A stretch of 63,174 bases of DNA from an uncultured Myxococcales bacterium. GTDB lineage: Bacteria > Myxococcota_A > UBA9042. The notes below the pieces were generated by a model. The model made no database searches. It was not told where the DNA came from and worked only from the letters and a program-made list of their open reading frames with translations. The DNA lies in NCBI GenBank assembly GCA_937910235.1, contig CALENB010000328.1, positions 1 to 63,174 of the forward strand, given 5' to 3'. Made by a program: the position numbers and the translations under genes. Each line of letters begins with the position of its first letter. Position 1 is the stretch's first letter. Positions 27,158 through 36,015 of the stretch are shown here, in pieces.

Positions 27158-29466
27158 CGACTCCTCCGGGATGGCTGGGGCGCGTGGGTAGAATGCGCAT
27201 GCGCCGATTTCCGGCGGCTGGGTGGCGGGCGGCTGGACACGTCTGCTGCGCCGGTCTCAAGTGCGTTGGCTGGCGCGCAACCACGTAACATCGCACCGAC
27301 TTCCCAGCAGACCCACGCGTCATCCGGTACCGTCGTGTGCACGCTGGGCTCGACGCGCCGCGTGAGGCGGGGCGAGCGCACGGTCCAAGTCACCCACGGT
27401 GTACCCTCGTCGAACGCGCGCCCCCAGGTCATACCCAGCTCAAGCCAGCGGTCCTCCCCCCGACGCAGCGACCGGATCACCACCGGTTGCGCCCACAGCG
27501 CGGCCTGCCACGCGGCGCGCCACGCGGCGTCACGCGGCGCCGGGCTGTGGGCGTGGCTGTCTGCATGGCCGGCGTCCTGCCCTGGCGTGGGCGACGGCGG
27601 GGGTGGTGTAGCCGGCGGTGGCGGCGGCGGCGAGGCGCCCGTCAAAGGCGGCGGTGGGGCCGGTTTCTTCGGCCAGAAGTCGTGTCCGGCCGGATCGTTG
27701 CGCCAGTCGCAGTGCACGTGAGTCGTGTAGAGCTGCGTGTAGTCCGCGCTGTTGGCTTTGCAGACGTCGATGATCTTCTGCAGCGTGGTCTTGCCCTTGG
27801 TGGTCACGTCGGCGGCGTCGCCCCATTGGTGCCGAGACAACGGCGCGGCGCCGGAGATGCCCTTGTTGTGGCCTGGACTGCGAAAGCCGCTGTTCACCGT
27901 CAGCGCCGTCCCCAGCTGCGATCGCACCGCTTGCAGGCGCGCCACCGTCTGGGCGGAGAACACGCCATACTTGCCCTTGCTCGCCGACATCACCTCACTC
28001 AACACGAAGTTCTTCGCGATCTTCGTGCTCGCCGAGACCTTCGTCAGGTCCAGCACATAGACCGGCGGCTTGTAGTTCGACGCGCTGCTCGCCGGCCACA
28101 CGTAGGCAGAATCCTTGATGGTGGAGAGCGCCACCAGCCCGTAGCAGCCGGTGTACTTGTTGTCGACGCCCGGGTAGCAGACCTGCGGCGTGGCCGGCGC
28201 GCAGACGCCGCCCTCATCCTTGCCGCCCTTGCAGTTGTCGTCTTTGCCGTTGCAGACCTCGGCCTGGCCTGGGTTCACAGCCTTGTCGCTGTCCACGCAA
28301 TCGCCGCCTTTCGTCGCGCTGTAGGTCCCGGTGGCGGCGCACAGGCACGCCTTGGCCGCGCCGCCGTAGCCGTCCTCGTCGGCGTCGACGTAGTACGTCT
28401 TGCAGCCCGTCGCGCCGGCCTCATCCACAGCTTTGTCGCAGTCGTTGTCCTTGCCGTCGCAGACCTCGGTCGCGCCCGGATACACGGTCTTGTTGGTGTC
28501 GTCGCAGTCGCCGCCCTTGCTGACGCCGGGGCTCTTGCACAGACACGGGCCCAGCTTGCCGCTGCCGTGGCCGTCTCCATCGAGGTCGACATAGGTCTGC
28601 GTGCACCCAGCCGCGCCGGCTTCATCCGTGACGCCGTCGCAGTCGTTGTCGGCGCCATCACACGTCTCGGCGCTGCCCTTGGGTGCCGAGCAGGCCGAGA
28701 GTCCCGTGGTGGTGCAGGTGCGGGTGCCCAAGCAGCTACCCGCGCCGCAGCTTGTTTTTGCAGCCGATTCGACGGCGCTGACGCTGCAACTGCAGACGCC
28801 GCCAGCCGCGGGTCGGCACTGCTTCACGGCGAGGCCAGCGACATCCTTGCCAGGGGCGCAGACAAAGTCGGTGGGGCAATCGGCGTCGGCCGCGCACCAG
28901 CTGCCGCAGAAGTTGCCGGCGCTACCCCACGCCACGCAGGCGCTGGCGTCGCCGCCCAGGTGGCGGCAAGCGATCGAGCTGCTGCACGGATCGCACAGGC
29001 TGAGGTGCGCGTCGACGCAGAGGTTGGTTTGGTACGCCGCCGCGTAGACACATCGCTGGCCGGTCGGGCAGGTCTTGTCACAGCTCGCAGCGCAGCGTTT
29101 GCCGCCGCCGCGCGCCAAGACACAGGCGCCGGTGGCGCAGTCGTCATCTCCGGCGCAGGCCGCCCCGGCGCCGCCACCCGCGGCGTCTGTCGCGCGCGCA
29201 GCCGCGTCGGTCGCGCCACGCGCCGCCGTGTCCCCGCTGCCGGTTGCATCACTCGCAGCGGTGACGCGGCTGTCCGCGGTGGCGCCATCGTCTGACGACG
29301 CGGTGTCATCTCCGGCTGCGACGCGCGCGTCCGATGCGGGACCGTCGAGCGACGCGTCGACCGCCAAGCCGGAGCCGGCGGGTTCGCTGCTGCAGGCGAC
29401 GAGCCCAAACGCGACGGCGATCACGCGCAGGCTGCGCACGTTGCGATCGCGAGGTGTTCGTCTCAT
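27154..29466 (-). CDS. Lipoprotein with MopE-like repeats and an M15 peptidase domain
   Basis: This 770-residue protein has a lipobox FGLVAC (Cys25), then an Ala/Thr/Asp linker to about residue 105 and a cysteine-rich segment to about 255. Three MopE-type modules with CDGKDNDCD and YVDADEDGYGG motifs follow (about 255-415). A domain at about 470-600 has the zinc-site pattern of M15 D,D-peptidases: GFRSPGHNKG, SRHQWGDAADV near 547 and THVHCDW near 583. A proline-rich stretch and a 130-residue tail end the protein. It is probably an anchored peptidoglycan-active hydrolase with metal-binding or rod-like modules. The ATG has GGAGG four bases upstream. Its stop overlaps the BKACE start by four bases. 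Confidence 0.82.
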   Translation of the reverse strand: MRRTPRDRNVRSLRVIAVAFGLVACSSEPAGSGLAVDASLDGPASDARVAAGDDTASSDDGATADSRVTAASDATGSGDTAARGATDAAARATDAAGGGAGAACAGDDDCATGACVLARGGGKRCAASCDKTCPTGQRCVYAAAYQTNLCVDAHLSLCDPCSSSIACRHLGGDASACVAWGSAGNFCGSWCAADADCPTDFVCAPGKDVAGLAVKQCRPAAGGVCSCSVSAVESAAKTSCGAGSCLGTRTCTTTGLSACSAPKGSAETCDGADNDCDGVTDEAGAAGCTQTYVDLDGDGHGSGKLGPCLCKSPGVSKGGDCDDTNKTVYPGATEVCDGKDNDCDKAVDEAGATGCKTYYVDADEDGYGGAAKACLCAATGTYSATKGGDCVDSDKAVNPGQAEVCNGKDDNCKGGKDEGGVCAPATPQVCYPGVDNKYTGCYGLVALSTIKDSAYVWPASSASNYKPPVYVLDLTKVSASTKIAKNFVLSEVMSASKGKYGVFSAQTVARLQAVRSQLGTALTVNSGFRSPGHNKGISGAAPLSRHQWGDAADVTTKGKTTLQKIIDVCKANSADYTQLYTTHVHCDWRNDPAGHDFWPKKPAPPPPLTGASPPPPPPATPPPPSPTPGQDAGHADSHAHSPAPRDAAWRAAWQAALWAQPVVIRSLRRGEDRWLELGMTWGRAFDEGTPWVTWTVRSPRLTRRVEPSVHTTVPDDAWVCWEVGAMLRGCAPANALETGAADVSSRPPPSRRKSAHAHSTHAPQPSRRSR

Positions 29467-29515
29467 TCGTCCTCCCTGAGCCCATCCACGCGCGGCCGTC
29501 GCACCGAGGCTGCCA

Positions 29516-31513
29516 CTACGCCGTGATGGACACTAGCAGTTGACCGGCGCTCACGCTCTCGCCCACGGCACAATGCAGCGCCCGCACCAGCCCAGCTTCC
29601 GGGGCGCGCAGCACGGTCAGCATCTTCATGGCTTCGACGGTGACCAAGTCGTCGCCCGCCGCCACGGTCGCCCCAACCTCGACATGCACCGCGCCAACCA
29701 TCGCAGCGCTCGGTGAGATCACGGCACCGGCCGGGAGCGGCTCCGGCGCTGGCTCCGGCAACAGCGTGCCTTCGACCAGCGCTTCCGAGTCGTGGCCGGG
29801 TCGTTGAATCCACACGGTGCGGCCTAGCTCGCCTGGCACGTGCGCCGTCTCGCGCACACGATACGTCGCCAGACGGCCCTCCACCTCGAGGCGCAGCCAG
29901 CCATCGCCGGCCGCGATCAGCCGCGCGTGGCCGGTCGGCGAGACGGGGAGGAGCAGGTCGGGATCGGGGTGATGATCCACCGCGAACCGCCACGCGTTGT
30001 CGCCCGCGTAGTCTAGGTAGACATGGGCGCGATCGCCTGATGACTGGGTCAGCAGCGTGACGTCCGCACGCCACGCGTTGCTGCGAAATCGGCCTTTCAG
30101 CCGCTCACCATGGCGCAGGAGGGCAGCGGCGACGAGCCAGCCATCGCCGATCGGGTCTCGCGGCGCGGCGATGTCGTGGGTGTCGAGGAACCGGGTCGTC
30201 ACGCCGCCGGCGCGGAAGCGGGCGTGGTCGAGAACGGCGGCCAGAAAGGCGCGATTGCTGCTGAGACCGGTGAGCTCCGTCACATCGAGCGCGCGCCGGA
30301 GCCGACGCAGCGTGGTCAGGCGATCCGGGCCGTGAGCGATGAGCTTGGCGACCATGGAGTCGTAGTGCACCGAGACCCGGTCGGAGGCCTGCAGCGCCGT
30401 GTCGACGCGCACACCGGGCGGCGCACGCCAAGCCTGCACCTCGCCGGCCTGAGGGCGATGGTCGTCACGCGCGTCCTCAGCGCACAGCCGCACCTCCATG
30501 GCGTGACCTTGGGTCAGGATATCGGCCTGGGTGAGCCAGAGCGGTTCACCCATCGCGATGCGCAGCTGGCTTTGCACGAGGTCGACGCCCGTGATCAGCT
30601 CCGTCACCGGATGTTCGACCTGAATGCGGGCGTTGACCTCCAAGAAGAAGCGTTCACCGGTCGCGTCGTCGAGCAAGAACTCGACCGTGCCTGCGCCGGC
30701 ATAGCCAATCGACTGCACTAGGCGGACGGCGTCATCGTAGAGGGCCTGACGCGTGGCCGTGGTCAGCCCAGGGGCCGGAGACTCTTCGATCAGCTTCTGA
30801 TGCCGCCGCTGCACGGAGCACTCACGCTCGAAGAGATGCACCGCGCCACCGTGGTGGTCACAGAGCACCTGCACCTCGATGTGACGCCCGCACGCGACGT
30901 AGCGCTCAAGCAGCAGCGTATCGTCGCCAAACGCGTTGGCCGCCTCGCGCCGGGCCAACGTAATCACCGGCTCCAGATCGTCCGGCTCGTGGACCACACG
31001 CATGCCGCGACCGCCACCACCGGACACCGCCTTGACGAGCAACGGAAAACCGATCCGGTTCGCGCCATCGGCCAGCTCGGACCAGCTCAAGCCGCGGGCC
31101 TGCACGCCCGGCACGACCGCGACGCCGATCGCCTCGGCGCGCGCCTTCGCCGTGTCCTTCTCGGCCATGGCCGTCATCGCGTGGGGCGGCGGACCGACCC
31201 AGACCAACTCTGCGTCGATGACCGCGCGCGCAAAGTCGGCCCGCTCGGCCAAGAAGCCGTAGCCAGGATGCACCGCTTGGGCGCCCGTCTGCGCTGCGGC
31301 CTCGAGAATCCGGTCGATTTGCAGGTACGGCACCGCCGTCGCCTCGTCGCCGATCCACACCGCTTCATCGGCCATCGCCACGTGCGTGGCCTGCCGATCA
31401 GCCGTGCCGTAGACGGCGACGGTGCGCAGACCGAGGGCCCGCGCCGCTTGGATGATGCGCACAGCGATCTCACCGCGATTGGCGATGAGCAAGGTCTCGA
31501 AGGGTCCGTGCAT
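29516..31513 (-). CDS. mccA: Acyl-CoA carboxylase alpha subunit, methylcrotonyl-CoA type
   Basis: This 665-residue subunit has an N-terminal biotin carboxylase (ANRGEIAVRI at 8-17, the ATP loop KAVSGGGGRGM, HIEVQVLCD, EVNARIQVEHPVTE). A linker domain and a C-terminal biotinyl domain with VEAMKM (biotin Lys near 628) complete it. The length and partner fit 3-methylcrotonyl-CoA carboxylase of leucine breakdown; propionyl- or geranyl-CoA specificity cannot be excluded. The ATG at 31513 has GGAG seven bases upstream, while the GTG one codon earlier is too close. It follows the beta-subunit gene after 73 bases. Confidence 0.9.
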   Translation of the reverse strand: MHGPFETLLIANRGEIAVRIIQAARALGLRTVAVYGTADRQATHVAMADEAVWIGDEATAVPYLQIDRILEAAAQTGAQAVHPGYGFLAERADFARAVIDAELVWVGPPPHAMTAMAEKDTAKARAEAIGVAVVPGVQARGLSWSELADGANRIGFPLLVKAVSGGGGRGMRVVHEPDDLEPVITLARREAANAFGDDTLLLERYVACGRHIEVQVLCDHHGGAVHLFERECSVQRRHQKLIEESPAPGLTTATRQALYDDAVRLVQSIGYAGAGTVEFLLDDATGERFFLEVNARIQVEHPVTELITGVDLVQSQLRIAMGEPLWLTQADILTQGHAMEVRLCAEDARDDHRPQAGEVQAWRAPPGVRVDTALQASDRVSVHYDSMVAKLIAHGPDRLTTLRRLRRALDVTELTGLSSNRAFLAAVLDHARFRAGGVTTRFLDTHDIAAPRDPIGDGWLVAAALLRHGERLKGRFRSNAWRADVTLLTQSSGDRAHVYLDYAGDNAWRFAVDHHPDPDLLLPVSPTGHARLIAAGDGWLRLEVEGRLATYRVRETAHVPGELGRTVWIQRPGHDSEALVEGTLLPEPAPEPLPAGAVISPSAAMVGAVHVEVGATVAAGDDLVTVEAMKMLTVLRAPEAGLVRALHCAVGESVSAGQLLVSITA

Positions 31514-31586
31514 CACGAGGCTCCTGGCCCGAAGGTGGCATCCATCTGAGAGAGCGTCTGGGCGGCTCTGTGGCGGCCCCGGTGGG

Positions 31587-33200
31587 CTACATGCGCAGCA
31601 CGCCGAACCGCGGCTGACCCTCAGCGCGCACGTCTCGATTCCACGCCGCCGCCAGCCCGATCGCGAGCGCCTGCCGGGTGTGACGCGGGTCGATCATGCC
31701 GTCATCCCAGAGCCGACTGGTGGCGTAGTAGGGGTCCGCGGTGCGGTCGAACTCCTCGATCACGGCGGCTTCCATGTCGTCCATATCCGACGCCAACGCC
31801 TGCCCGCCCATGCGCTGAAGCGCCGCCTCCTGCACGATCCGCATCACCCGCGCGGCCTGCGGGCCACCCATGACGCCAATCTTGGCGCAGGGCCACGTCA
31901 GCAGCATTCTCGGGTCGAAAGCGCGCCCACACATGCCGTAGTTGCCGGCGCCATAGCTGCCGCCGACCAGCACGGTGAACTGCGGCACGGTGGCGGTGGA
32001 GACGGCGTGCACCATCTTCGAGCCGTCTTTGACGATGCCGCCGCGCTCCGCCTTCACGCCGACCATGTAGCCCGTGATGTTTTGGAGGTAGACGAGCGGG
32101 GTGCGCTGCTGGTTGCAGAGCTGGATGAAGTGCGTCGCCTTCTGAGCGGCGCTAGAGAACAGCGGCCCGTTGTTGGCCAGGATCCCGACCCGATAGCCGT
32201 CGATGTGGGCGATGCCACACACCAGCGTCTCGCCATAGCCCGGACGAAACGCGTCGAAGCGGCTGCCATCGACGATGCGCGCGATCACGTCGCGGATATC
32301 GAAGGGCACCCGCAGGTCAGCCGGCACGATGCCCAGCAGCTCGTCGGGATCGTAGCGCGGCGGCTCCGGGGTCGCCCGCTCCACGGCGTGCATCGGCCGG
32401 CCCAGGTTGGCGACGACCTCCCGACCGATGCGGATCGCGTCGGCGTCGTCTTCGGCGAGGTAGTCGCAGAGCCCGCTCACGGTGTGATGCATCTCCGCGC
32501 CGCCAAGCTCGGCGTCCGTGGCGTCCTCACCCAGCGCGGCTTTGACCAAGGGCGGACCGGCCAGATAGACGCTCGCTTTGCCACGCACCATCACGTTGAT
32601 GTCGCTCATGCCAGGCACATACGCGCCGCCGGCCGTGGAGGAACCAAAGACTAGGCTGATCTGGGCCAGCCCCTCGCGCGACATGCGCGCCTGATTGCAG
32701 AAGCTGCGGCCGCCGCGGTTGCCCATGGCGAACAGCTCGGCTTGGTAGAGCAGGTTGGCGCCCGCCGACTCCGTCAACGCGACGCTGGGTAGCCCGTTTT
32801 CCTGGGCGATTTGCTGCGCGCGCACGATCTTGTCCGCCGTCGCCGGGTAGATCGCGCCGCCTTTGACCCGGGTGTCGTTGGCGGAGATGACACACAGCCG
32901 CCCCGCGACGTGACCGATCCCAGTGATGCAGCCGGCGCCCGGGCTATCGTCGTCGTACTGGCCAAAAGCAGCGAGCGGCGACAGCTCCAGAAAGCTGCCG
33001 TCGCGGTCCAGCAATCGCTCGACACGCTCCCGTGCGCTGAGTTTGCCGTGTTTTCGCAGCTTATTGAGGGCCCGGTCGCCGCCCACGCTGCGCGCGTGCA
33101 GGAGGTGGCCGTGCAGGGTCGCGAGCAGCTGCTGCATGTGCGCCCGGCGCTCACGATAGTCGACGCTGTGGGTCGAGAGGCGACTTGGCAACACGGCCAT
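31587..33200 (-). CDS. mccB: Acyl-CoA carboxylase carboxyltransferase subunit, methylcrotonyl-CoA type
   Basis: This 537-residue carboxyltransferase carries the family landmarks ARERVERLLDRDGSFLELS, NQARMSREGLAQISLVFGSSTAGGAYVPGMSD and the C-terminal crotonase half with FGGSYGAGNYGMCGRAFDPR-like residues. This arrangement matches MccB more than PccB. It transfers the carboxyl group from biotin on the alpha subunit to the acyl-CoA. The ATG at 33200 has GGAG six bases upstream. It is transcribed divergently from the HI0933-type gene across 237 bases and begins the operon mccB-mccA. Confidence 0.92.
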   Translation of the reverse strand: MAVLPSRLSTHSVDYRERRAHMQQLLATLHGHLLHARSVGGDRALNKLRKHGKLSARERVERLLDRDGSFLELSPLAAFGQYDDDSPGAGCITGIGHVAGRLCVISANDTRVKGGAIYPATADKIVRAQQIAQENGLPSVALTESAGANLLYQAELFAMGNRGGRSFCNQARMSREGLAQISLVFGSSTAGGAYVPGMSDINVMVRGKASVYLAGPPLVKAALGEDATDAELGGAEMHHTVSGLCDYLAEDDADAIRIGREVVANLGRPMHAVERATPEPPRYDPDELLGIVPADLRVPFDIRDVIARIVDGSRFDAFRPGYGETLVCGIAHIDGYRVGILANNGPLFSSAAQKATHFIQLCNQQRTPLVYLQNITGYMVGVKAERGGIVKDGSKMVHAVSTATVPQFTVLVGGSYGAGNYGMCGRAFDPRMLLTWPCAKIGVMGGPQAARVMRIVQEAALQRMGGQALASDMDDMEAAVIEEFDRTADPYYATSRLWDDGMIDPRHTRQALAIGLAAAWNRDVRAEGQPRFGVLRM

Positions 33201-33437
33201 GGGCAGCTCCGCTTGGTTGGGGACGAGGGGAGGAAGGCGCCGAAGAGGCGAGCCGGGCAGCGCGCGGCGAAGCTTCTCCGAGGTGGTCTGGACGGCTTGT
33301 GCTGCTCCTCCTTACCGCAGTTTACCATGGTAGGTCGAGGCGCAGCGGCGTGGGCGGAATGCTGCCCGCGCTTTCGTCTCGGCTCCATGCACGGCGGAAC
33401 TTTTCATCCGCGCCGAAACCGGCTACAGCGCGTGGCG

Positions 33438-34703
33438 ATGACGCCACCACGCCCAACGCAAACGCCCCCGCACGCCAGCCACGCCGCCGAACCCGTCTTG
33501 CCGCTGGTGGTGGTCGGCGCTGGTGCCGCGGGCCTCACCGCCGCGCTCTTCGCGGCGCGGGCCGGCGCGGACGTCACGCTGCTGGAGAGCGGCCGCAGAC
33601 CCGGCGTCAAGATCCTCGCCAGCGGCGGCGGGCGCTGCAACGTGCTGCCGTCCGAGGTGCAGCTCAGCGATTTCTTCACCCATGGCTCCGACAACGCGAT
33701 GCGCAACGTGCTGCGCGGCTGGCCACTTGCGGACGTACACCGCTTCTTCACCGAAGATCTGGGCCTGCCGCTCAAGACAGAGCCCGGCGGCAAGGTCTTT
33801 CCGCGCAGCGACAGCGCCCGCGACGTGCTGACCGCGCTGCTGCGGGCCTGCAAGTCGGCGGGGGTGCACCTCGTCACCGGCGCCCGAGTCCACGCGCTCG
33901 CCGCGGACGGCGACGGCATCTGGCAGCTCCGGCTCGACGACCGACCAGCGCTGCGTGCCCAGCGTGTACTGCTGGCGACGGGCGGGCTGTCGCTGCCCAA
34001 GTCCGGCAGCGACGGCACCGGCTGGCGCGTCGTGCAGCAGCTCGGCCACACGCTGACGCCGCGGTTCCCGGCGCTGGTCCCCATCACGATGAGCGACGCT
34101 GGCTTCGCGGGCCTCGCCGGGATCAGCCTCCGCGCGACGCTCGAGGTGCGCGACAACGACCGTCTGATCGCCCGTGAACACGGCGATCTGCTCTTCACCC
34201 ACCGCGGTCTCTCTGGACCCGCGGTGCTGCAGATCAGCCACCATCTCGCCTGCCCGGGCGGAGAGTCGCGCACGCTGCTGCTGCGTTTTGGCGAGCAGGA
34301 CTGGCGCGCCGCCCTGGCCGACGGCCGCGGCGGTCGCACGGTGGCCTCGCCGCTGCGCGACGCGTTGCCGACCCGGCTCGCCGATCTGTTGCTGAGTCGC
34401 GCCGGCGTCGCGTCCGACGCGCGACTGGCGACGCTGGCCAAACCCGCCCGCAAAGCCCTGATGCGCGAGCTGGAGCGCTGCGCGGTGCCGTGGCGGGGCA
34501 CCGAAGGCTACAAAACGGCCGAGGTGACGGCGGGCGGCGTGCCCCTGAGCGAGCTGCGGCTCAAGACGTTGGAGAGTCGCGTCGCGCCGGGGCTGTTTCT
34601 GTGTGGCGAGCTGCTCGATGTGACGGGCAGGCTCGGTGGCTACAATTTCCTCTGGGCCTGGGTCAGCGGCAGGCGCGCTGGCGAGGGCGCCGCCCAGACC
34701 TGA
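33438..34703 (+). CDS. HI0933/YhiN-family flavoprotein
   Basis: This 421-residue NAD(P)/FAD-dependent oxidoreductase starts at an ATG that leads directly into the FAD motif VVVGAGAAGLTAALFAARAG. The family signature ASGGGRCNV follows, and the C-terminal segment GRLGGYNFLWAWVSGRRAG is diagnostic. The family's substrate is generally unknown; one member, BaiN, reduces bile-acid intermediates, so specific function should not be inferred. It is convergent with the acyl-CoA dehydrogenase gene, 40 bases apart. Confidence 0.9.
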   Translation: MTPPRPTQTPPHASHAAEPVLPLVVVGAGAAGLTAALFAARAGADVTLLESGRRPGVKILASGGGRCNVLPSEVQLSDFFTHGSDNAMRNVLRGWPLADVHRFFTEDLGLPLKTEPGGKVFPRSDSARDVLTALLRACKSAGVHLVTGARVHALAADGDGIWQLRLDDRPALRAQRVLLATGGLSLPKSGSDGTGWRVVQQLGHTLTPRFPALVPITMSDAGFAGLAGISLRATLEVRDNDRLIAREHGDLLFTHRGLSGPAVLQISHHLACPGGESRTLLLRFGEQDWRAALADGRGGRTVASPLRDALPTRLADLLLSRAGVASDARLATLAKPARKALMRELERCAVPWRGTEGYKTAEVTAGGVPLSELRLKTLESRVAPGLFLCGELLDVTGRLGGYNFLWAWVSGRRAGEGAAQT

Positions 34704-34743
34704 ACGCAGCGCAGCGCTGAACACAGCGCGGCACTCAAAGCAG

Positions 34744-35916
34744 CTAGATCCCCTGCACCTTGGTCAGGATCTCGCGCATGATCGCCGACGTACCGCCGCC
34801 GATCGTGATCAGCCGCGCGTCCCGCCATATCCGGCTGACTTCCGTCTCTGCCATGTAGCCCATGCCGCCGTGCAGCTGCAGGCAGCGGTCCGCGACACGG
34901 TTGGCCAGCTCGCCGCAGATGAGCTTGGCCATCGAGATCTCGCGGATGGCCATGTCGTCACCCGCCTCCACCAGCTGCACGGCGCGATAGCACAGCTGCC
35001 GACCCGCCTCGATCTCGGCTTCGAGCTGCACGAGCAGGTGGCGCACGGTCTGAAAACCGGTCAGCGGCTTGTTGAAGGCGCTGCGGTCGCGACAATACTG
35101 CACCGTCAGGTCCAAACAGCGCTGCGCGGCCGAGATCGTCGACAGCGAGCCGACCAGCCGCTCGCCCTGAAAGTTCTGCATGATGTAGTAAAACCCCATG
35201 TTCTCCATGCCGAGCAGGTTGCGAACAGGGATGCGGCAGTCTTCAAACGCGATCTCAGCGGTGTCGGAGCAGTGGTTGCCGATCTTCTCGAGCTTGCGGG
35301 TGACCCGATAGCCCTTGGTGTTGGTGGGGAAGAGCACGAGGCTGATGCCGCCATAGCCCGCCTCGCCGGTGCGCACAGCGAGGGTGATGAAATCGGCGCG
35401 GGTGCCGTTGGTGATGTAGGTCTTGGCGCCGTTGATCACGAAATCGTCGCCGTCCCGCACGGCGGTGGTGCGGATCGAGGCGACGTCGCTGCCTGCGTCT
35501 GGCTCCGTCACCCCCAGCGCTGCGATCGCGTCGCCCTGCACGGCCGGCTGCCAGAAGTTGCGTTTGTGGTAGTCGTCGCCGATCTCGCCGATGACCGGCG
35601 TGGCCATGTCGCTCTGCACCAGCAACGCCATCCCGAGGCCCGCCATGCCGCAGTGCGCGAGCTCCTCCGCCCAGACCGTCGTGAACCACCAGTCTAGGCC
35701 GAGGCCGCCGTATTCTTCGGGCACCCGAATGCCAAGCAGGCCCAGATCTGCGGCCTCCTTGAAGATCTCGCGGGGAAATAGCCGCGCCGCTTCCCACGCC
35801 TCAGCGTGCGGATGCAGCCGATTCACACACCAGTCGTGCACGGTCTTGCGCAGGGCGTCGTGCTCCTCGGTGAACTGCGGGTAGTGACGGTAGCGCTGGT
35901 TTTGCATGTCGGCCAT
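34744..35916 (-). CDS. Acyl-CoA dehydrogenase, isovaleryl/long-chain type
   Basis: This 390-residue flavoprotein oxidises acyl-CoA to enoyl-CoA and passes electrons to ETF. Signatures are GVTEPDAGSDVASIRTTA, YITNGTRAD and LQLHGGMGYMAE. The usual C-terminal catalytic Glu (YEGT) is replaced by IGGGT, while a Glu is present at residue 252 in FQGERLVGS. This swap marks isovaleryl-, long-chain- and citronellyl-CoA dehydrogenases. Together with the MCC-type carboxylase next door it points to leucine or acyclic-isoprenoid breakdown. The ATG at 35916 has GGAG seven bases upstream; longer in-frame starts lack a ribosome site. Confidence 0.9.
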   Translation of the reverse strand: MADMQNQRYRHYPQFTEEHDALRKTVHDWCVNRLHPHAEAWEAARLFPREIFKEAADLGLLGIRVPEEYGGLGLDWWFTTVWAEELAHCGMAGLGMALLVQSDMATPVIGEIGDDYHKRNFWQPAVQGDAIAALGVTEPDAGSDVASIRTTAVRDGDDFVINGAKTYITNGTRADFITLAVRTGEAGYGGISLVLFPTNTKGYRVTRKLEKIGNHCSDTAEIAFEDCRIPVRNLLGMENMGFYYIMQNFQGERLVGSLSTISAAQRCLDLTVQYCRDRSAFNKPLTGFQTVRHLLVQLEAEIEAGRQLCYRAVQLVEAGDDMAIREISMAKLICGELANRVADRCLQLHGGMGYMAETEVSRIWRDARLITIGGGTSAIMREILTKVQGI

Positions 35917-36015
35917 GGCGCGACTCCGGAGGTGGCGAGCGTAAAGACTGATTCTGTCGGCGTAGCGTACGAAGACGAGCGACCGTCGGTCAACGCAGCG
36001 CACGCAGATGCCAGC

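Noticed and set aside
27337-29295. 652-codon plus-strand frame opposite the MopE/M15 lipoprotein
   Set aside because: Antisense shadow of a gene with a lipobox and recognisable domains; the antisense translation is Arg/Val/Ala repeats of low information.
32811-33437. Upstream extension of the HI0933-type protein by 209 codons
   Set aside because: The extension is antisense to mccB; the flavoprotein family starts at its FAD motif, shortly after the ATG at 33438.
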